Source: Arthrobacter mobilis
GTDB lineage: Bacteria; Actinomycetota; Actinomycetes; Actinomycetales; Micrococcaceae
Length of the DNA: 64,000 bases
Direction: 5' to 3'
Assembly: GCF_012395835.1 (NCBI RefSeq)
Contig: NZ_JAAZSQ010000006.1
Coordinates: 20,596 to 84,595 of the forward strand
This document shows positions 36,649-44,480 of this stretch, one piece after another (position 1 is the first letter of the stretch; each line of letters opens with the position of its first letter). The position numbers and the translations under genes were made by a program. The notes under the pieces were generated by a model, which was given only the letters and a program-made list of their open reading frames with translations, was not told where the DNA came from and made no database searches.

Positions 36649-36979
36649 GATTGGTACCAGTTTATCCGGGCCTGGAAACGCGTCGTGCCGGCCCGGTCAC
36701 GGCGTCAGCTTGGACGGTTTGACGGCGGCGCCTGCGCTTCCCGCTGTTTTGTCTTGCGAAGGCCGGCCTGTCGTCTATGGTTGTCCTGACAATGGGCCAC
36801 CGATTGGACATTGTGACCTGCTTCACAGGTAATATCGGTGAAGACGTTCCGCAGAAAGATCCTCCTGCCCCCACGCGACGACGCGGCATGGGCAGAGTGC
36901 GCCGGCCCCGGCTGCGGCGGAACATTTGCCGGACGGCCCCGGCGCCCGAATACCCGCGGCCGTGTTGAAAGGACAACGC
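36649..36979. other. 331-bp intergenic region: divergent hrpA / ABC-transporter promoters
   Basis: No gene is visible. It contains the hrpA -10 candidate (36664-36659), a palindrome TTGTCCTGACAA (36781-36792), the CRP-type site and TAATAT hexamer described separately, and a leader of about 138 nt ahead of the ABC-transporter gene. The leader has GC-rich inverted segments (GTTCCGC near 36846 and GCGGAAC near 36923), but I recognise no riboswitch class. Confidence 0.6.
36812..36835 (+). promoter_or_regulatory. CRP/GlxR-type site next to a TAATAT -10 element
   Basis: TGTGACCTGCTTCACA (36812-36827) fits the CRP/GlxR consensus TGTGA-N6-TCACA perfectly. TAATAT (36830-36835) begins two bases later and is the best -10 candidate for the transporter operon, so the site fills the space between -35 and -10. 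A bound cAMP-receptor-type protein there would be expected to repress. Seen: both sequences. Inferred: regulator and sign. Confidence 0.75.
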
Positions 36980-37993
36980 ATGAAACGTTCGAGAATGGCC
37001 ACCCTGGGTGCCAGCCTGCTGGCCACCGCACTGCTCGCCACCGCCTGTGGTGGCGAGGGTGGTTCGCCCAGCCCGGCAGGTTCTCCCGGCGCGGCCGGCG
37101 GGGAGAGTGTCGATATTGGCATTACCCAGATCGTTTCCCATCCCTCGTTGGACGCCGCCCGCGAAGGGTTCAAGAAGGCGCTGGCGGACAACGGCTATGT
37201 CGGCGGCGAGAACGTCAACTACGACGAGCAGAACGCCCAGGGCGACCAGGCCACCGCCACCAATATCGCCGGCAAGTTCAATACCGACCAGAAGGACCTG
37301 GTCCTGGCCATCGCCACGCCGACGGCCCAGGCTGCCGCCCAGGCGATCACCGACATCCCCGTCCTGATCACGGCCGTGACGGACCCGGTTTCGGCGGATC
37401 TGGTGGACAGCCTGGAGAAGCCGGGCGGCAATATCACCGGCACCAGCGACCTGAATCCGGTGGAGGAGCAGCTGACGCTGCTGACCCGGATCGCCCCCGA
37501 GGCGAAGACCGTGGGCATCGTCTACAGCTCCGGCGAAGTGAACTCCCAGGTCCAGGTGGACCTGGCCAAGGAAGCCGCGCAGAAGCTGGGCCTGGAAATC
37601 CGGGAAGCGACGATCAGCAACTCGGGCGAAGTCCAGCAGGCGGCCCAGTCCCTCGACGTCGATGCTTTCTACGTGCCCACCGACAACAACGTGGTCTCCG
37701 CGCTGGAATCCCTGATCCAGGTGGCCGAGTCAAAGAAGATCCCGGTGATCGCCGCCGAGGGCGACAGCGTGGAGCGCGGCGCGCTCGCCACCGAGGGCAT
37801 CAACTACGAACAGCTGGGCTACCAGACCGGCCTGATGGCCGTGAAGATCCTCAAGGGCGAGGCCGAGCCGGCCTCCATGCCGATCGAGACCGCTTCGGAG
37901 CTGGAGCGGGTGATCAACCAGGCCGCTGCCGGACGCATGGGCATCGAGATTCCGGCCGACGTGCTGGATTCCGCCGACAGGGTCATCAAGTAA
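36980..37993 (+). CDS. ABC transporter substrate-binding lipoprotein (pfam04392 type)
   Basis: The 337-residue protein has signal peptide LLATALLATAC with lipobox Cys23, then a periplasmic-binding fold: DIGITQIVSHPSLDAAREGF, YDEQNAQGDQATATNIAGKF, LVLAIATPTAQAAAQA, ITAVTDPVSADLVDSLEKPG, NVVSALESLIQVAESKKIPV and EGDSVERGALATEGINYEQL. This is the family that includes tryptophan/aromatic-amino-acid uptake proteins (TrpX) of Gram-positives, but the ligand here cannot be fixed. The ATG at 36980 has GAAAGGA eight bases upstream. First gene of a three-gene operon. Confidence 0.85.
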   Translation: MKRSRMATLGASLLATALLATACGGEGGSPSPAGSPGAAGGESVDIGITQIVSHPSLDAAREGFKKALADNGYVGGENVNYDEQNAQGDQATATNIAGKFNTDQKDLVLAIATPTAQAAAQAITDIPVLITAVTDPVSADLVDSLEKPGGNITGTSDLNPVEEQLTLLTRIAPEAKTVGIVYSSGEVNSQVQVDLAKEAAQKLGLEIREATISNSGEVQQAAQSLDVDAFYVPTDNNVVSALESLIQVAESKKIPVIAAEGDSVERGALATEGINYEQLGYQTGLMAVKILKGEAEPASMPIETASELERVINQAAAGRMGIEIPADVLDSADRVIK

Positions 37994-38033
37994 CGCCAGC
38001 AGGCAGCCCGATAAGAACTAAGGAACCAAACGC

Positions 38034-38951
38034 ATGATAGTTGCGGTTGAACTGGGCCTGATCTACGCGGTCATGGCCCTGGGGGTGTACCTCACCTTCC
38101 GGATCCTGAATTTCCCCGACCTGACGGTCGATGGCAGCTTCACCACCGGTGCGGCCGTCGCAGCCATCAGCATCATCAACGGCGTACCGCCGGTGGTTGC
38201 CACCCTCGCGGCCTTTGCCGCGGGCATGGCAGCGGGCTGGGTAACCGGCATCCTGCACACCAAGGGAAAGATCAACGGGCTGCTTGCCGGCATCCTGACC
38301 ATGATTGCCCTGTATTCGATCAATTTGCGGATCATGGGCAAGGCGAACCTGCCGCTGCTGCGGGAGGAAACCCTGCTTACGCCGCTGCGGGAGGCCGGGT
38401 TCATCGGTTCCGCCGTCGGCATCATGGTCTTTGCCGTCGTGGCGCTGGTCATCAAGCTGGTCATCGACTGGTTCCTGCACACGGACCTTGGCCTGTCCCT
38501 GCAGGCGACCGGCGACAACGAGCAGATGATCCGCAGCTTCGGCGTCAGCACGGACCGGACCAAGATCCTGGGCCTGGCCCTGTCCAACGGCCTGGTGGCG
38601 CTGTGCGGGGCCATGATCGCCCAGTACCAGGGCTTCGCCGACATCGGCATGGGCATCGGCCTGATCCTGGCCGGGCTGGCCTCGGTGATCATCGGTCAGG
38701 CGATCTTCGGCTCCCGGATCATCTTCGTGGCCACCCTGGCCGTGGTGCTCGGCTCGGTGCTGTACCGGGTGGTAATCCAGTTGGCGCTGCAGGCGGGCCT
38801 GAATCCGAACGACATGAAGCTCATCTCGGCCGTGCTGGTGGTCATCGCCCTGGTGCTGCCGCAGCTGAAGGTCTTCCGGAAAGTCCAGGGGCTTGCGAAC
38901 ATGAAGAAAACCCTGACGGGAGCAACCGAAGCGGCGGGGGCAAAGGCCTGA
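38034..38951 (+). CDS. ABC transporter permease (branched-chain/TrpY-like)
   Basis: The 305-residue membrane protein has about eight hydrophobic helices. Typical stretches are LIYAVMALGVYLTFRILNFP, LTVDGSFTTGAAVAAISI, GLLAGILTMIALYSINLRIM and LSLQATGDNEQMIRSFGVST (cytoplasmic coupling loop). ALCGAMIAQYQGFADIGMGI also fits. It belongs to the BPD_transp_2 permease group that pairs with pfam04392 binding proteins. It is 40 bases after the binding-protein gene with GGAACC before the ATG, and two bases before the ATPase start. Confidence 0.87.
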   Translation: MIVAVELGLIYAVMALGVYLTFRILNFPDLTVDGSFTTGAAVAAISIINGVPPVVATLAAFAAGMAAGWVTGILHTKGKINGLLAGILTMIALYSINLRIMGKANLPLLREETLLTPLREAGFIGSAVGIMVFAVVALVIKLVIDWFLHTDLGLSLQATGDNEQMIRSFGVSTDRTKILGLALSNGLVALCGAMIAQYQGFADIGMGIGLILAGLASVIIGQAIFGSRIIFVATLAVVLGSVLYRVVIQLALQAGLNPNDMKLISAVLVVIALVLPQLKVFRKVQGLANMKKTLTGATEAAGAKA

Positions 38952-38953
38952 TC

Positions 38954-39745
38954 ATGCTGGAAATCAAGAACGTACACAAGACCTTCTTCGCAGGCACCGT
39001 CAACGAGCGCGTCGCGCTGCAGGAGATCAACCTGTCGCTCGCGGCGGGCGAGTTCGTCACGGTCATCGGCAGCAACGGCGCCGGCAAGTCCACCATCCTG
39101 AACATCACCTCGGGAAAGCTCCGTCCGGATTCCGGCACGGTCACCATCGACGGCCGGGACGTCACCCGGCTCGCCGACTACCAGCGCGCCCGGTTCGTCG
39201 GGCGGGTGTTCCAGGACCCGATGGCCGGCACCTCGCCGGAGATGACCATCGAGCAGAACATGGCGATCGCCTATGAGCGGGGCAAGCGCCGCGGCCTGGC
39301 GCCGGGGGTGACCCGGAAGAAGCGGGAGTTCTTCCGCGAGGAACTCAAGTCCCTGGAACTGGGGCTGGAGAACCGGCTCAAGGCCAAGGTGGGCCTGCTC
39401 TCGGGCGGCCAGCGCCAGGCGCTGTCGCTGCTGATGGCCACCTTCAGCAGCCCGAGCATCCTGCTGCTGGACGAGCACACCGCGGCGCTGGATCCGCAGC
39501 GCGCGGCGCTGGTCAGCCGGCTGACCGCGGAGATCGTCGAACGCCACCACCTGACCACGCTGATGGTCACGCACAACATGGAGCAGGCGCTGCAGCTGGG
39601 TACCCGGCTGATCATGATGCACGAGGGCCGGATCATCCTGGACCTGGACCGGGAGCAGAAGAGCCGGATGACGGTGCCGGACCTGCTCCACGAGTTCGAG
39701 AAGATCAAGGGCGCGGCAGTGGACGACCGCACCATGCTTCAGTAA
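38954..39745 (+). CDS. ABC transporter ATP-binding protein
   Basis: The 263-residue ATPase has Walker A GSNGAGKST, Q-loop VFQDPMAGTSPEMTIEQN, signature LSGGQRQALSLLMATFSSPS, Walker B ILLLDEHTAALDP and H-loop MVTHNMEQALQLGTRL. It has EH rather than the more usual EP after the Walker B Asp, as is typical for partners of pfam04392 binding proteins. The ATG at 38954 lies two bases after the permease stop. Ends the operon; a strong hairpin follows. Confidence 0.9.
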   Translation: MLEIKNVHKTFFAGTVNERVALQEINLSLAAGEFVTVIGSNGAGKSTILNITSGKLRPDSGTVTIDGRDVTRLADYQRARFVGRVFQDPMAGTSPEMTIEQNMAIAYERGKRRGLAPGVTRKKREFFREELKSLELGLENRLKAKVGLLSGGQRQALSLLMATFSSPSILLLDEHTAALDPQRAALVSRLTAEIVERHHLTTLMVTHNMEQALQLGTRLIMMHEGRIILDLDREQKSRMTVPDLLHEFEKIKGAAVDDRTMLQ

Positions 39746-39760
39746 CTGCCCGCACATCCC

Positions 39761-39795
39761 GGAAGGGCCGCATACCTGCCGTATGCGGCCCTTCC
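39761..39795 (+). terminator. Terminator of the ABC-transporter operon
   Basis: A perfect 15-bp stem GGAAGGGCCGCATAC/GTATGCGGCCCTTCC with a 5-nt loop lies 15 bases after the ATPase stop and is followed by GCTGTTCT. Confidence 0.88.
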
Positions 39796-39896
39796 GCTGT
39801 TCTGCAGGGGCCCGCGTGCTGGGCAAACCTGAGGGTGGCGCCCATCATGGAGGTCAGGGACGCCGCGGCCGCCGGCCGGGCGGGAAGGGGGAACCG

Positions 39897-40454
39897 GTGG
39901 CATTTGACGTTGCGGCGGAACTGCAGGACCAGTTGGTGTGGCATTGGGAGCACCAGGCCCGGCCGCGGCTGGATGGCCTGACGGACGAGGAATATTTCTG
40001 GGAGCCCGCCGAGGGCTGCTGGAACCTCCGGCACCGCGGCACCGGCCGGGCGCCGATTGCCGCCGGTTCCGGTGCGTTCACCATTGACTTCGCCCTGCCC
40101 GAGCCGTCCCCGGCACCGGTGACCACCATTGCCTGGCGACTGGGACACATCCTGGTCGGCGTCCTCGGCGTCCGCAATGCTGCGCATTTCGATGGTCCGC
40201 CGGTCAGCTACCAGGACTTCGACTACCCGGGGACTGCGGACGGCGCGCTGGGGCTGCTCGACGAATACTACGGCCGGTGGATGCAGGGAGTGCGCTCGCT
40301 GGGCACGGAGGGGCTCGACCGGGCCTGCGGCCCTGCCGAAGGCGACTATGCCGGCCGTCCCATGGCGGCCTTGGTGCTGCACATCAACCGCGAGCTGATC
40401 CACCACCTGGCCGAGGTCGCCCTGCTGCGCGACCTCTTCGCCCACCGCCAATAG
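39897..40454 (+). CDS. DinB-like (DUF664-type) helical-bundle protein
   Basis: The 185-residue protein has DinB/YfiT-superfamily features: an N-terminal helix with LQDQLVWHWEHQARPRLDGL, the WEPAEGCWNLR motif, a helix with TTIAWRLGHILVGVLGVRNA (metal His) and the closing LVLHINRELIHHLAEVALLR (second His pair). Members coordinate a metal with three His and often act as thiol-dependent (mycothiol) transferases, but the role here is unproved. The start is GTG at 39897 with GGGAAGGGGG upstream; an ATG at 39783 is in frame but lies inside the terminator hairpin of the preceding operon. Ends before a long palindrome. Confidence 0.78.
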   Translation: MAFDVAAELQDQLVWHWEHQARPRLDGLTDEEYFWEPAEGCWNLRHRGTGRAPIAAGSGAFTIDFALPEPSPAPVTTIAWRLGHILVGVLGVRNAAHFDGPPVSYQDFDYPGTADGALGLLDEYYGRWMQGVRSLGTEGLDRACGPAEGDYAGRPMAALVLHINRELIHHLAEVALLRDLFAHRQ

Positions 40455-40467
40455 CCTCCGGCCAAAA

Positions 40468-40534
40468 CCCGTCCACAATGCAGATAATGCCCGTTTCCGA
40501 CCCGGAAACGGGCATTATCTGCATTGTGGATGGG
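40468..40534. repeat. Long perfect palindrome between convergent genes
   Basis: Two 26-nt arms (40473-40498 and 40504-40529) are exact reverse complements around a 5-nt loop, and pairing continues outward to 31 bp with one G-T wobble. The core contains GATAATGCCCGTTTCC and GGAAACGGGCATTATC. It lies between the stops of the DinB-like gene (+) and a small membrane-protein gene (-), so it may act as a bidirectional terminator, although there is no T-tract. A diverged relative sits at 6966-7005. Confidence 0.85.
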
Positions 40535-40702
40535 TCAGCGGAAGCGGGCCAGATCCGCGTAGGCGCGGCTGGGCAGGGAGTCCGCGGCCCAGTCCACGTG
40601 CGAGCGCTCGGCCGGGGAGTGCCCCAGGCCGTCCCGGGTGACCGCCCGGATGGTGCGGGCGACGACGAGGGTGATGACTGCCAGTGCCAGGAAGAGTTCC
40701 AT
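40535..40702 (-). CDS. Small single-span membrane protein (55 residues)
   Basis: The minus strand encodes a 55-residue protein beginning MELFLALAVITLVVARTIRA (one hydrophobic helix, residues 3-16, then a positive stop). A short cytosolic tail follows, with HSPAERSHVDWAADSLPSRA and a final DLARFR. Third codon positions are strongly GC-rich, as in real genes here. The stop abuts the palindrome. The ribosome binding site is weak (GGCGG). I do not recognise the family. Confidence 0.65.
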   Translation of the reverse strand: MELFLALAVITLVVARTIRAVTRDGLGHSPAERSHVDWAADSLPSRAYADLARFR

Positions 40703-40771
40703 ACCGCCATCGTGCGCCTGAGTGGGACAAAAAAAGAGTGGCAGAAAAGACCATTAACGATAAAAAAGCGC

Positions 40772-40777
40772 CATAAT
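40772..40777 (+). promoter_or_regulatory. -10 element of the GlxA-type regulator gene
   Basis: CATAAT six bases before the ATG at 40784 in an AT-rich stretch. GGAGG lies between the two but only one base from the ATG, too close for a normal ribosome binding site, so a leaderless start is likely. Confidence 0.5.
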
Positions 40778-40783
40778 GGAGGC

Positions 40784-41770
40784 ATGCTGAAAAAGGTAGC
40801 CGTCCTGGTCCTTCCCGAGGCGTCGCCGTTCGAATTCGGCGTGGTCTGCGAGGTCTTCGGGATCGACAGATCGGACCGCGGAACAGGGGTTCCGGCCTTC
40901 GACTTCACCGTCTGCACCGAACGGCCCGGCACCATCGGCACCAAAACCGGTTTTTCCATCAACGTACCCCGTGGCCTGGACGCGGCCGAGGATACGGACC
41001 TGGTGGTCGTGGCCCCCTACCAGGATTCCGGGCCGCTCCCGCAGGCCGTCAAGCAGGCCCTGCGCCGCGCGCATGCACGCGGCGCCTGGGTGCTCTCGGT
41101 ATGTTCGGGGGCGTTCGCCCTGGCCGAGGCCGGGCTGCTGGACGGCCGCCGGGCCACCACGCACTGGCGGTATTCCCGCCGGCTGGCGGAGGAGTATCCG
41201 CTGGTCGAGGTCGATGAGAACGTGCTGTATGTCCAGGACGGCCGGATCATTACCAGTGCCGGCACCGCTGCCGGCATCGATGCCTGCCTGCACCTGGTGC
41301 GCACGGAGCTGGGCGCATCCGTGGCCGCGGCAATCGCCCGGGACATGGTGGTTCCGCCGCACCGGGACGGCGGCCAGGCGCAGTACATCGACAGGCCCGT
41401 GTCCCTGGCCGGCTGCAACACGCTCAAGGATCTGCTGGTCTGGCTCGGCGAAAACCTCGGCCAGGATGTCAGCGTCGCGGAACTGGCCGCCCGGGTGCAC
41501 ATGTCCGAGCGGACCTTTGCCCGGCGCTTCCGGGCCGAAACCGGTGCGACGCCCGCGGCCTGGCTGAATTCCCAGCGGGTGCTGCGCGCCCAGGAACTGC
41601 TGGAGGAGTCGGACCTGGCGGTCGAGGAGATTGCGCGGGTGTGCGGCTTCGGCCAGGCGGTGCTGCTGCGGCACCATTTCACCAAGGTGCTGGGGATCAG
41701 CCCGGCGGCGTACCGGCGCACCTTCCGCGGCGTGCGGCCCATGAACCTGCCCCAGCACACCGGGACCTGA
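40784..41770 (+). CDS. GlxA-family transcriptional regulator (DJ-1/PfpI plus AraC)
   Basis: The 328-residue protein has an N-terminal DJ-1/PfpI-like domain (KKVAVLVLPEASPFEFGVVC, DLVVVAPYQDSGPLPQAVKQ, GAWVLSVCSGAFALAEAGLL with the nucleophile-elbow cysteine in VCSGAF, TSAGTAAGIDACLHLVR). The C-terminal AraC DNA-binding domain follows (GQDVSVAELAARVHMSERTF, RRFRAETGATPAAWLNSQRV, FGQAVLLRHHFTKVLGISPA). Such proteins activate catabolic genes for amines or amides. No obvious target lies next to it. It ends before a bidirectional terminator shared with the tRNA. Confidence 0.92.
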   Translation: MLKKVAVLVLPEASPFEFGVVCEVFGIDRSDRGTGVPAFDFTVCTERPGTIGTKTGFSINVPRGLDAAEDTDLVVVAPYQDSGPLPQAVKQALRRAHARGAWVLSVCSGAFALAEAGLLDGRRATTHWRYSRRLAEEYPLVEVDENVLYVQDGRIITSAGTAAGIDACLHLVRTELGASVAAAIARDMVVPPHRDGGQAQYIDRPVSLAGCNTLKDLLVWLGENLGQDVSVAELAARVHMSERTFARRFRAETGATPAAWLNSQRVLRAQELLEESDLAVEEIARVCGFGQAVLLRHHFTKVLGISPAAYRRTFRGVRPMNLPQHTGT

Positions 41771-41807
41771 CGACGGTGGGGCCACCCGTTCCGGCGGCGG
41801 AAACGTC

Positions 41808-41841
41808 GAAGGGCCCGAAGCCTTGCGGCTCCGGGCCCTTC
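41808..41841. terminator. Bidirectional terminator between the GlxA-type gene and tRNA-Arg
   Basis: GAAGGGCCCG (41808-41817) pairs perfectly with CGGGCCCTTC (41832-41841) around a 14-nt loop. It lies 38 bases after the regulator's stop and 14 bases past the tRNA 3' end on the other strand. Confidence 0.8.
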
Positions 41842-41854
41842 ACTGTCCTCTGCG

Positions 41855-41927
41855 TGCCCTCGATAGGATTCGAACCTACGGCCTTCTGCTCCGGAGGCAG
41901 ACGCTCTATCCCCTGAGCTACGAGGGC
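41855..41927 (-). tRNA. tRNA-Arg (anticodon CCG)
   Basis: On the minus strand a complete cloverleaf can be drawn. The acceptor stem is GCCCTCG/CGAGGGC, the D-arm GCTCAGGGGATAGAGC, and the anticodon arm TCTGC-CTCCGGA-GCAGA with anticodon CCG. The T-arm is TAGGTTCGAATCCTA and the discriminator is A. The 3' CCA is not encoded. It reads CGG codons. Confidence 0.97.
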
Positions 41928-42037
41928 GTGGCTTCGACCGGTCCACTGCCGGACCCGGTAAACCGGCGGCGTGTGCACTGATCTTCAGGACTCATAGAGC
42001 TTATCAGGTCATGGGCCGGGATACGAAAACGGCGCCC

Positions 42038-43573
42038 TCAGTAGCCGGTGAAGGCATCGGTGCGGATGGTTTCCGCCCCGGCCCGGCGCAGTTCCCGGCG
42101 GGCGGAGGTGACGAACTCCGGTGAGCCGGAGACGTAGACGGCCCGCCGGGGCAGGTCCGGAACGGACGCACGCAGCTGCTCGGCAGTGGGGAAACCGCCC
42201 GAGTGCTGGTGCTGCCAGCCCCGGGGCAATTCATGTGTATCCGGGGAAAACCCAGGGGCGAACAGCGTCACCGGAACCCCCAGCCGGGCCAGCACCTCCC
42301 GGTAGGCGACGTCGTCGGCCCGGCGGACCGCATAGACCAGCCGGATGTCCCGGCCTTCCCGGCCGTAATGGCTGCGCAGCTGGCTGATGAACGGCGTCAG
42401 GCCGATGCCGCCGGCCACCAGCAGGACGGGCCGGGACGTATCGGCGGGCAGCAGGAAATCCCCGGCAACGTAGGTTGCCTCCACGCGGGCTCCTGGCTGG
42501 AGCTGGAGCAGTTGGCGTTTGAAACTGCTGGACGGCTCGGACAGGCGCAGGCCGAAGGTGACCTGCGGATCCGACGGGGCGGAGGTGATGCTGAATACCC
42601 GCCGCCGGCCGCGGGCGTCCGCGGATGCATGCGGCAGGCTCAGCTCCATGTACTGGCCGGGGCGGAAGGCCACGGGCCGGGCGGGTTCGAAGCTGAACTC
42701 CTCGCTGGTGGCGGTCAGGGGCCGCCTGCCGCGGTAGGTCAGCACAATGCGTCCGCGCTGGCCGGCCAGGAAGGCCAGCGCATTGCCGGCCAGCAGCGCC
42801 AGCTCGGGCGAGTTGAAGACCGGTCCCACGTGGAAGGGGACGAAGGCCAGCAGGGCGACGACGGCGGCGCAGGCCAGCTGCTGCCAACGCCGCGGCGGCA
42901 GCGTCAGCGGCTCCGAGAGCATGAACCCGGCCAGGAAAACCACCGGATAGGACCCGACGGAAGTCCACAGCGCGGTGGCCGGATCCGTGCCGGTGGCGAT
43001 CAGCCGGACGGATATGACGGCCACACTGACCAGCACGGTCATCATGCCCAGGGCCAGCTTGCGGCTGCGATAGAGGACCAGGAAGGAACCGAGCGCCACC
43101 ACGGGCAGCAGTGCGGGAGTGGCAGCCCACCAGGTGGCCGCATTGGCTGCCATGAAGGGCAGGACACCGCTGAGCTGGGCTACCAGCACGGCCGCTGCCG
43201 CCGCCGGATTGAACACATGCCGGCCGCGCACCGCCAGCAGGAACTTGCTGGCACCGGCGGCCGCGCCGGCGAAAGCCAGGGACACGAGCATGCCGGGCTG
43301 GGCGTCCGGGAAGAAGAGGAAGAACAGCAGCAGCGCGGTGATCACAGCCGAATCCGGATGGGCGCGGACTCCGGCCAGCCGGGCACAGGCCCAGCTGCTG
43401 CCCAGCGTGGCCGCCAGCAGCACCGCGAGGCTGGCCGCCATGTCGGCGACCGTGAAGAAGAACACCCCGGCGGCCGACAGCACCAGGGCCTCGGCGAGCA
43501 GCGCCAGCAGGACCAGGACCACCAGCCGGTACATCGTGATGCGGCCCAGGAGGGCATCAAGCCTGGCACTCAT
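42038..43573 (-). CDS. RnfD/NqrB-like membrane domain fused to ferredoxin-NAD(P)+ reductase domain
   Basis: The 511-residue protein has an N-terminal half (residues about 15-270) with around nine hydrophobic helices resembling NqrB/RnfD, including ITALLLFFLFFPDAQPGMLV and GRHVFNPAAAAAVLVAQLSG. The C-terminal reductase (about 285-511) has the FAD motif FRPGQYMELSLP, RVFSITSAPSDPQVTFGLRL, nucleotide motif PVLLVAGGIGLTPFISQLRS and YVSGSPEFVTSARRELRRAG. It would pass electrons between cytosolic NAD(P)H and the membrane flavin domain. The ATG at 43573 overlaps the apbE stop (ATGA). Third gene of a flavin-based electron-transfer operon with apbE and an FMN-binding lipoprotein. The usual SGAT flavin site of RnfD is not evident. 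Confidence 0.87.
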   Translation of the reverse strand: MSARLDALLGRITMYRLVVLVLLALLAEALVLSAAGVFFFTVADMAASLAVLLAATLGSSWACARLAGVRAHPDSAVITALLLFFLFFPDAQPGMLVSLAFAGAAAGASKFLLAVRGRHVFNPAAAAAVLVAQLSGVLPFMAANAATWWAATPALLPVVALGSFLVLYRSRKLALGMMTVLVSVAVISVRLIATGTDPATALWTSVGSYPVVFLAGFMLSEPLTLPPRRWQQLACAAVVALLAFVPFHVGPVFNSPELALLAGNALAFLAGQRGRIVLTYRGRRPLTATSEEFSFEPARPVAFRPGQYMELSLPHASADARGRRRVFSITSAPSDPQVTFGLRLSEPSSSFKRQLLQLQPGARVEATYVAGDFLLPADTSRPVLLVAGGIGLTPFISQLRSHYGREGRDIRLVYAVRRADDVAYREVLARLGVPVTLFAPGFSPDTHELPRGWQHQHSGGFPTAEQLRASVPDLPRRAVYVSGSPEFVTSARRELRRAGAETIRTDAFTGY

Positions 43574-44475
43574 GCGAACAGTTCTCCCTTCAAGGTTCCC
43601 CAGTATTCCGCCCGCCCGTCGGAAAAGATGCGGACGCAGGAAAAACCGGACAGGCACGGCTCCTGCGCCAGCTCCGCGGGGGAGGCGAAGAACAGCCCGG
43701 TGGCGACGCCGTCGGCCACCAGCGCCGAAGCGGCGGTGGCCCAGCTGGCCACCACAGTCTCCACCGCCTGTCCGGTGTGCGCGTCCAGGACATGGTGCAG
43801 GCCGTCCCCCCAGGCACGGCGGTTGGCGGCCGAGGCGGCAACAGCCTGGTCGGCCAGTTCGAGGACGCCGACCGCCCGGGAACTGTCGTAAGGGTGTTCC
43901 AGTGCCACCCGCACCGGCTCGCCGGTACGGATCAGCATGTCGCCGCCGGCGTCGACGATGCAGCGGCCGTATCCGCGCTCCCGCAGCACGCCCGCCACCA
44001 GGTCCACCAGCTGGCCCTTGCCGGCCGCACCGACGTCGAGCAGCAGCGGCGCGCTGGTGGCCAGGACCGGACCGCTCCAGTCCAGCCGCCCGTCCCAGGC
44101 CGGCGCGGGCAGCGGCGGTCCGGACGGAACCAGCGAGTAGTGCGCGTCGTAGCCCAGGCGCTCCAGCGAAGCGCCCACCAGCGGGGAGACGCGCCCGCCG
44201 GTGGCCCGGTGCAGGGCAGCGTAGACGGCGGCCAGGTCCGCCGCGTGCTGCGGCAGCCGGCAGGCTCCTGCCTGCCGGGCCAGCCGCGCCACCAGCGAGT
44301 CAGCGCGGAAACGGGACCACAACAGGCTGTAATCCTCGATGCAGCCGTCCACCGCCGCGCGCGTGGCTGCGTCCAGCGGATCCTCGGTGGCAATACACCA
44401 CCGGGTCCCGACCGCCTCGAAGGACAGCTCGTGGGACAGCTCGCCGGACAGGCGGGGGAATCCGGCGCCGGGCAC
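43570..44475 (-). CDS. apbE: ApbE-type FAD:protein FMN transferase
   Basis: The 301-residue protein has the ApbE motifs FEAVGTRWCIATEDPLDAAT, DYSLLWSRFRADSLVARLAR, SPLVGASLERLGYDAHYSL, LLLDVGAAGKGQLVDLVAGV, CIVDAGGDMLIRTG and HHVLDAHTGQAVETVVASWA with the Mg-binding Asp and ending TAASALVADGVATGLFFA. It attaches FMN covalently to a Ser/Thr of partner proteins. The start is a GTG at 44475, five bases after the FMN-binding gene's stop; the frame runs on upstream as a shadow. No signal peptide is seen, so the enzyme may be cytosolic or use non-classical export, unlike lipoprotein ApbE. Confidence 0.9.
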   Translation of the reverse strand: MPGAGFPRLSGELSHELSFEAVGTRWCIATEDPLDAATRAAVDGCIEDYSLLWSRFRADSLVARLARQAGACRLPQHAADLAAVYAALHRATGGRVSPLVGASLERLGYDAHYSLVPSGPPLPAPAWDGRLDWSGPVLATSAPLLLDVGAAGKGQLVDLVAGVLRERGYGRCIVDAGGDMLIRTGEPVRVALEHPYDSSRAVGVLELADQAVAASAANRRAWGDGLHHVLDAHTGQAVETVVASWATAASALVADGVATGLFFASPAELAQEPCLSGFSCVRIFSDGRAEYWGTLKGELFA

Positions 44476-44480
44476 GGCTG

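Noticed and set aside
36836-36979. Riboswitch or T-box in the leader of the pfam04392 ABC transporter
   Set aside because: No T-box sequence and no conserved core of a known riboswitch class could be seen; only loose GC-rich inverted segments.
41855-41927. tRNA-Arg as an integration site for a genomic island
   Set aside because: No integrase, no repeat of the tRNA 3' end nearby, and neighbouring genes look like core genes.
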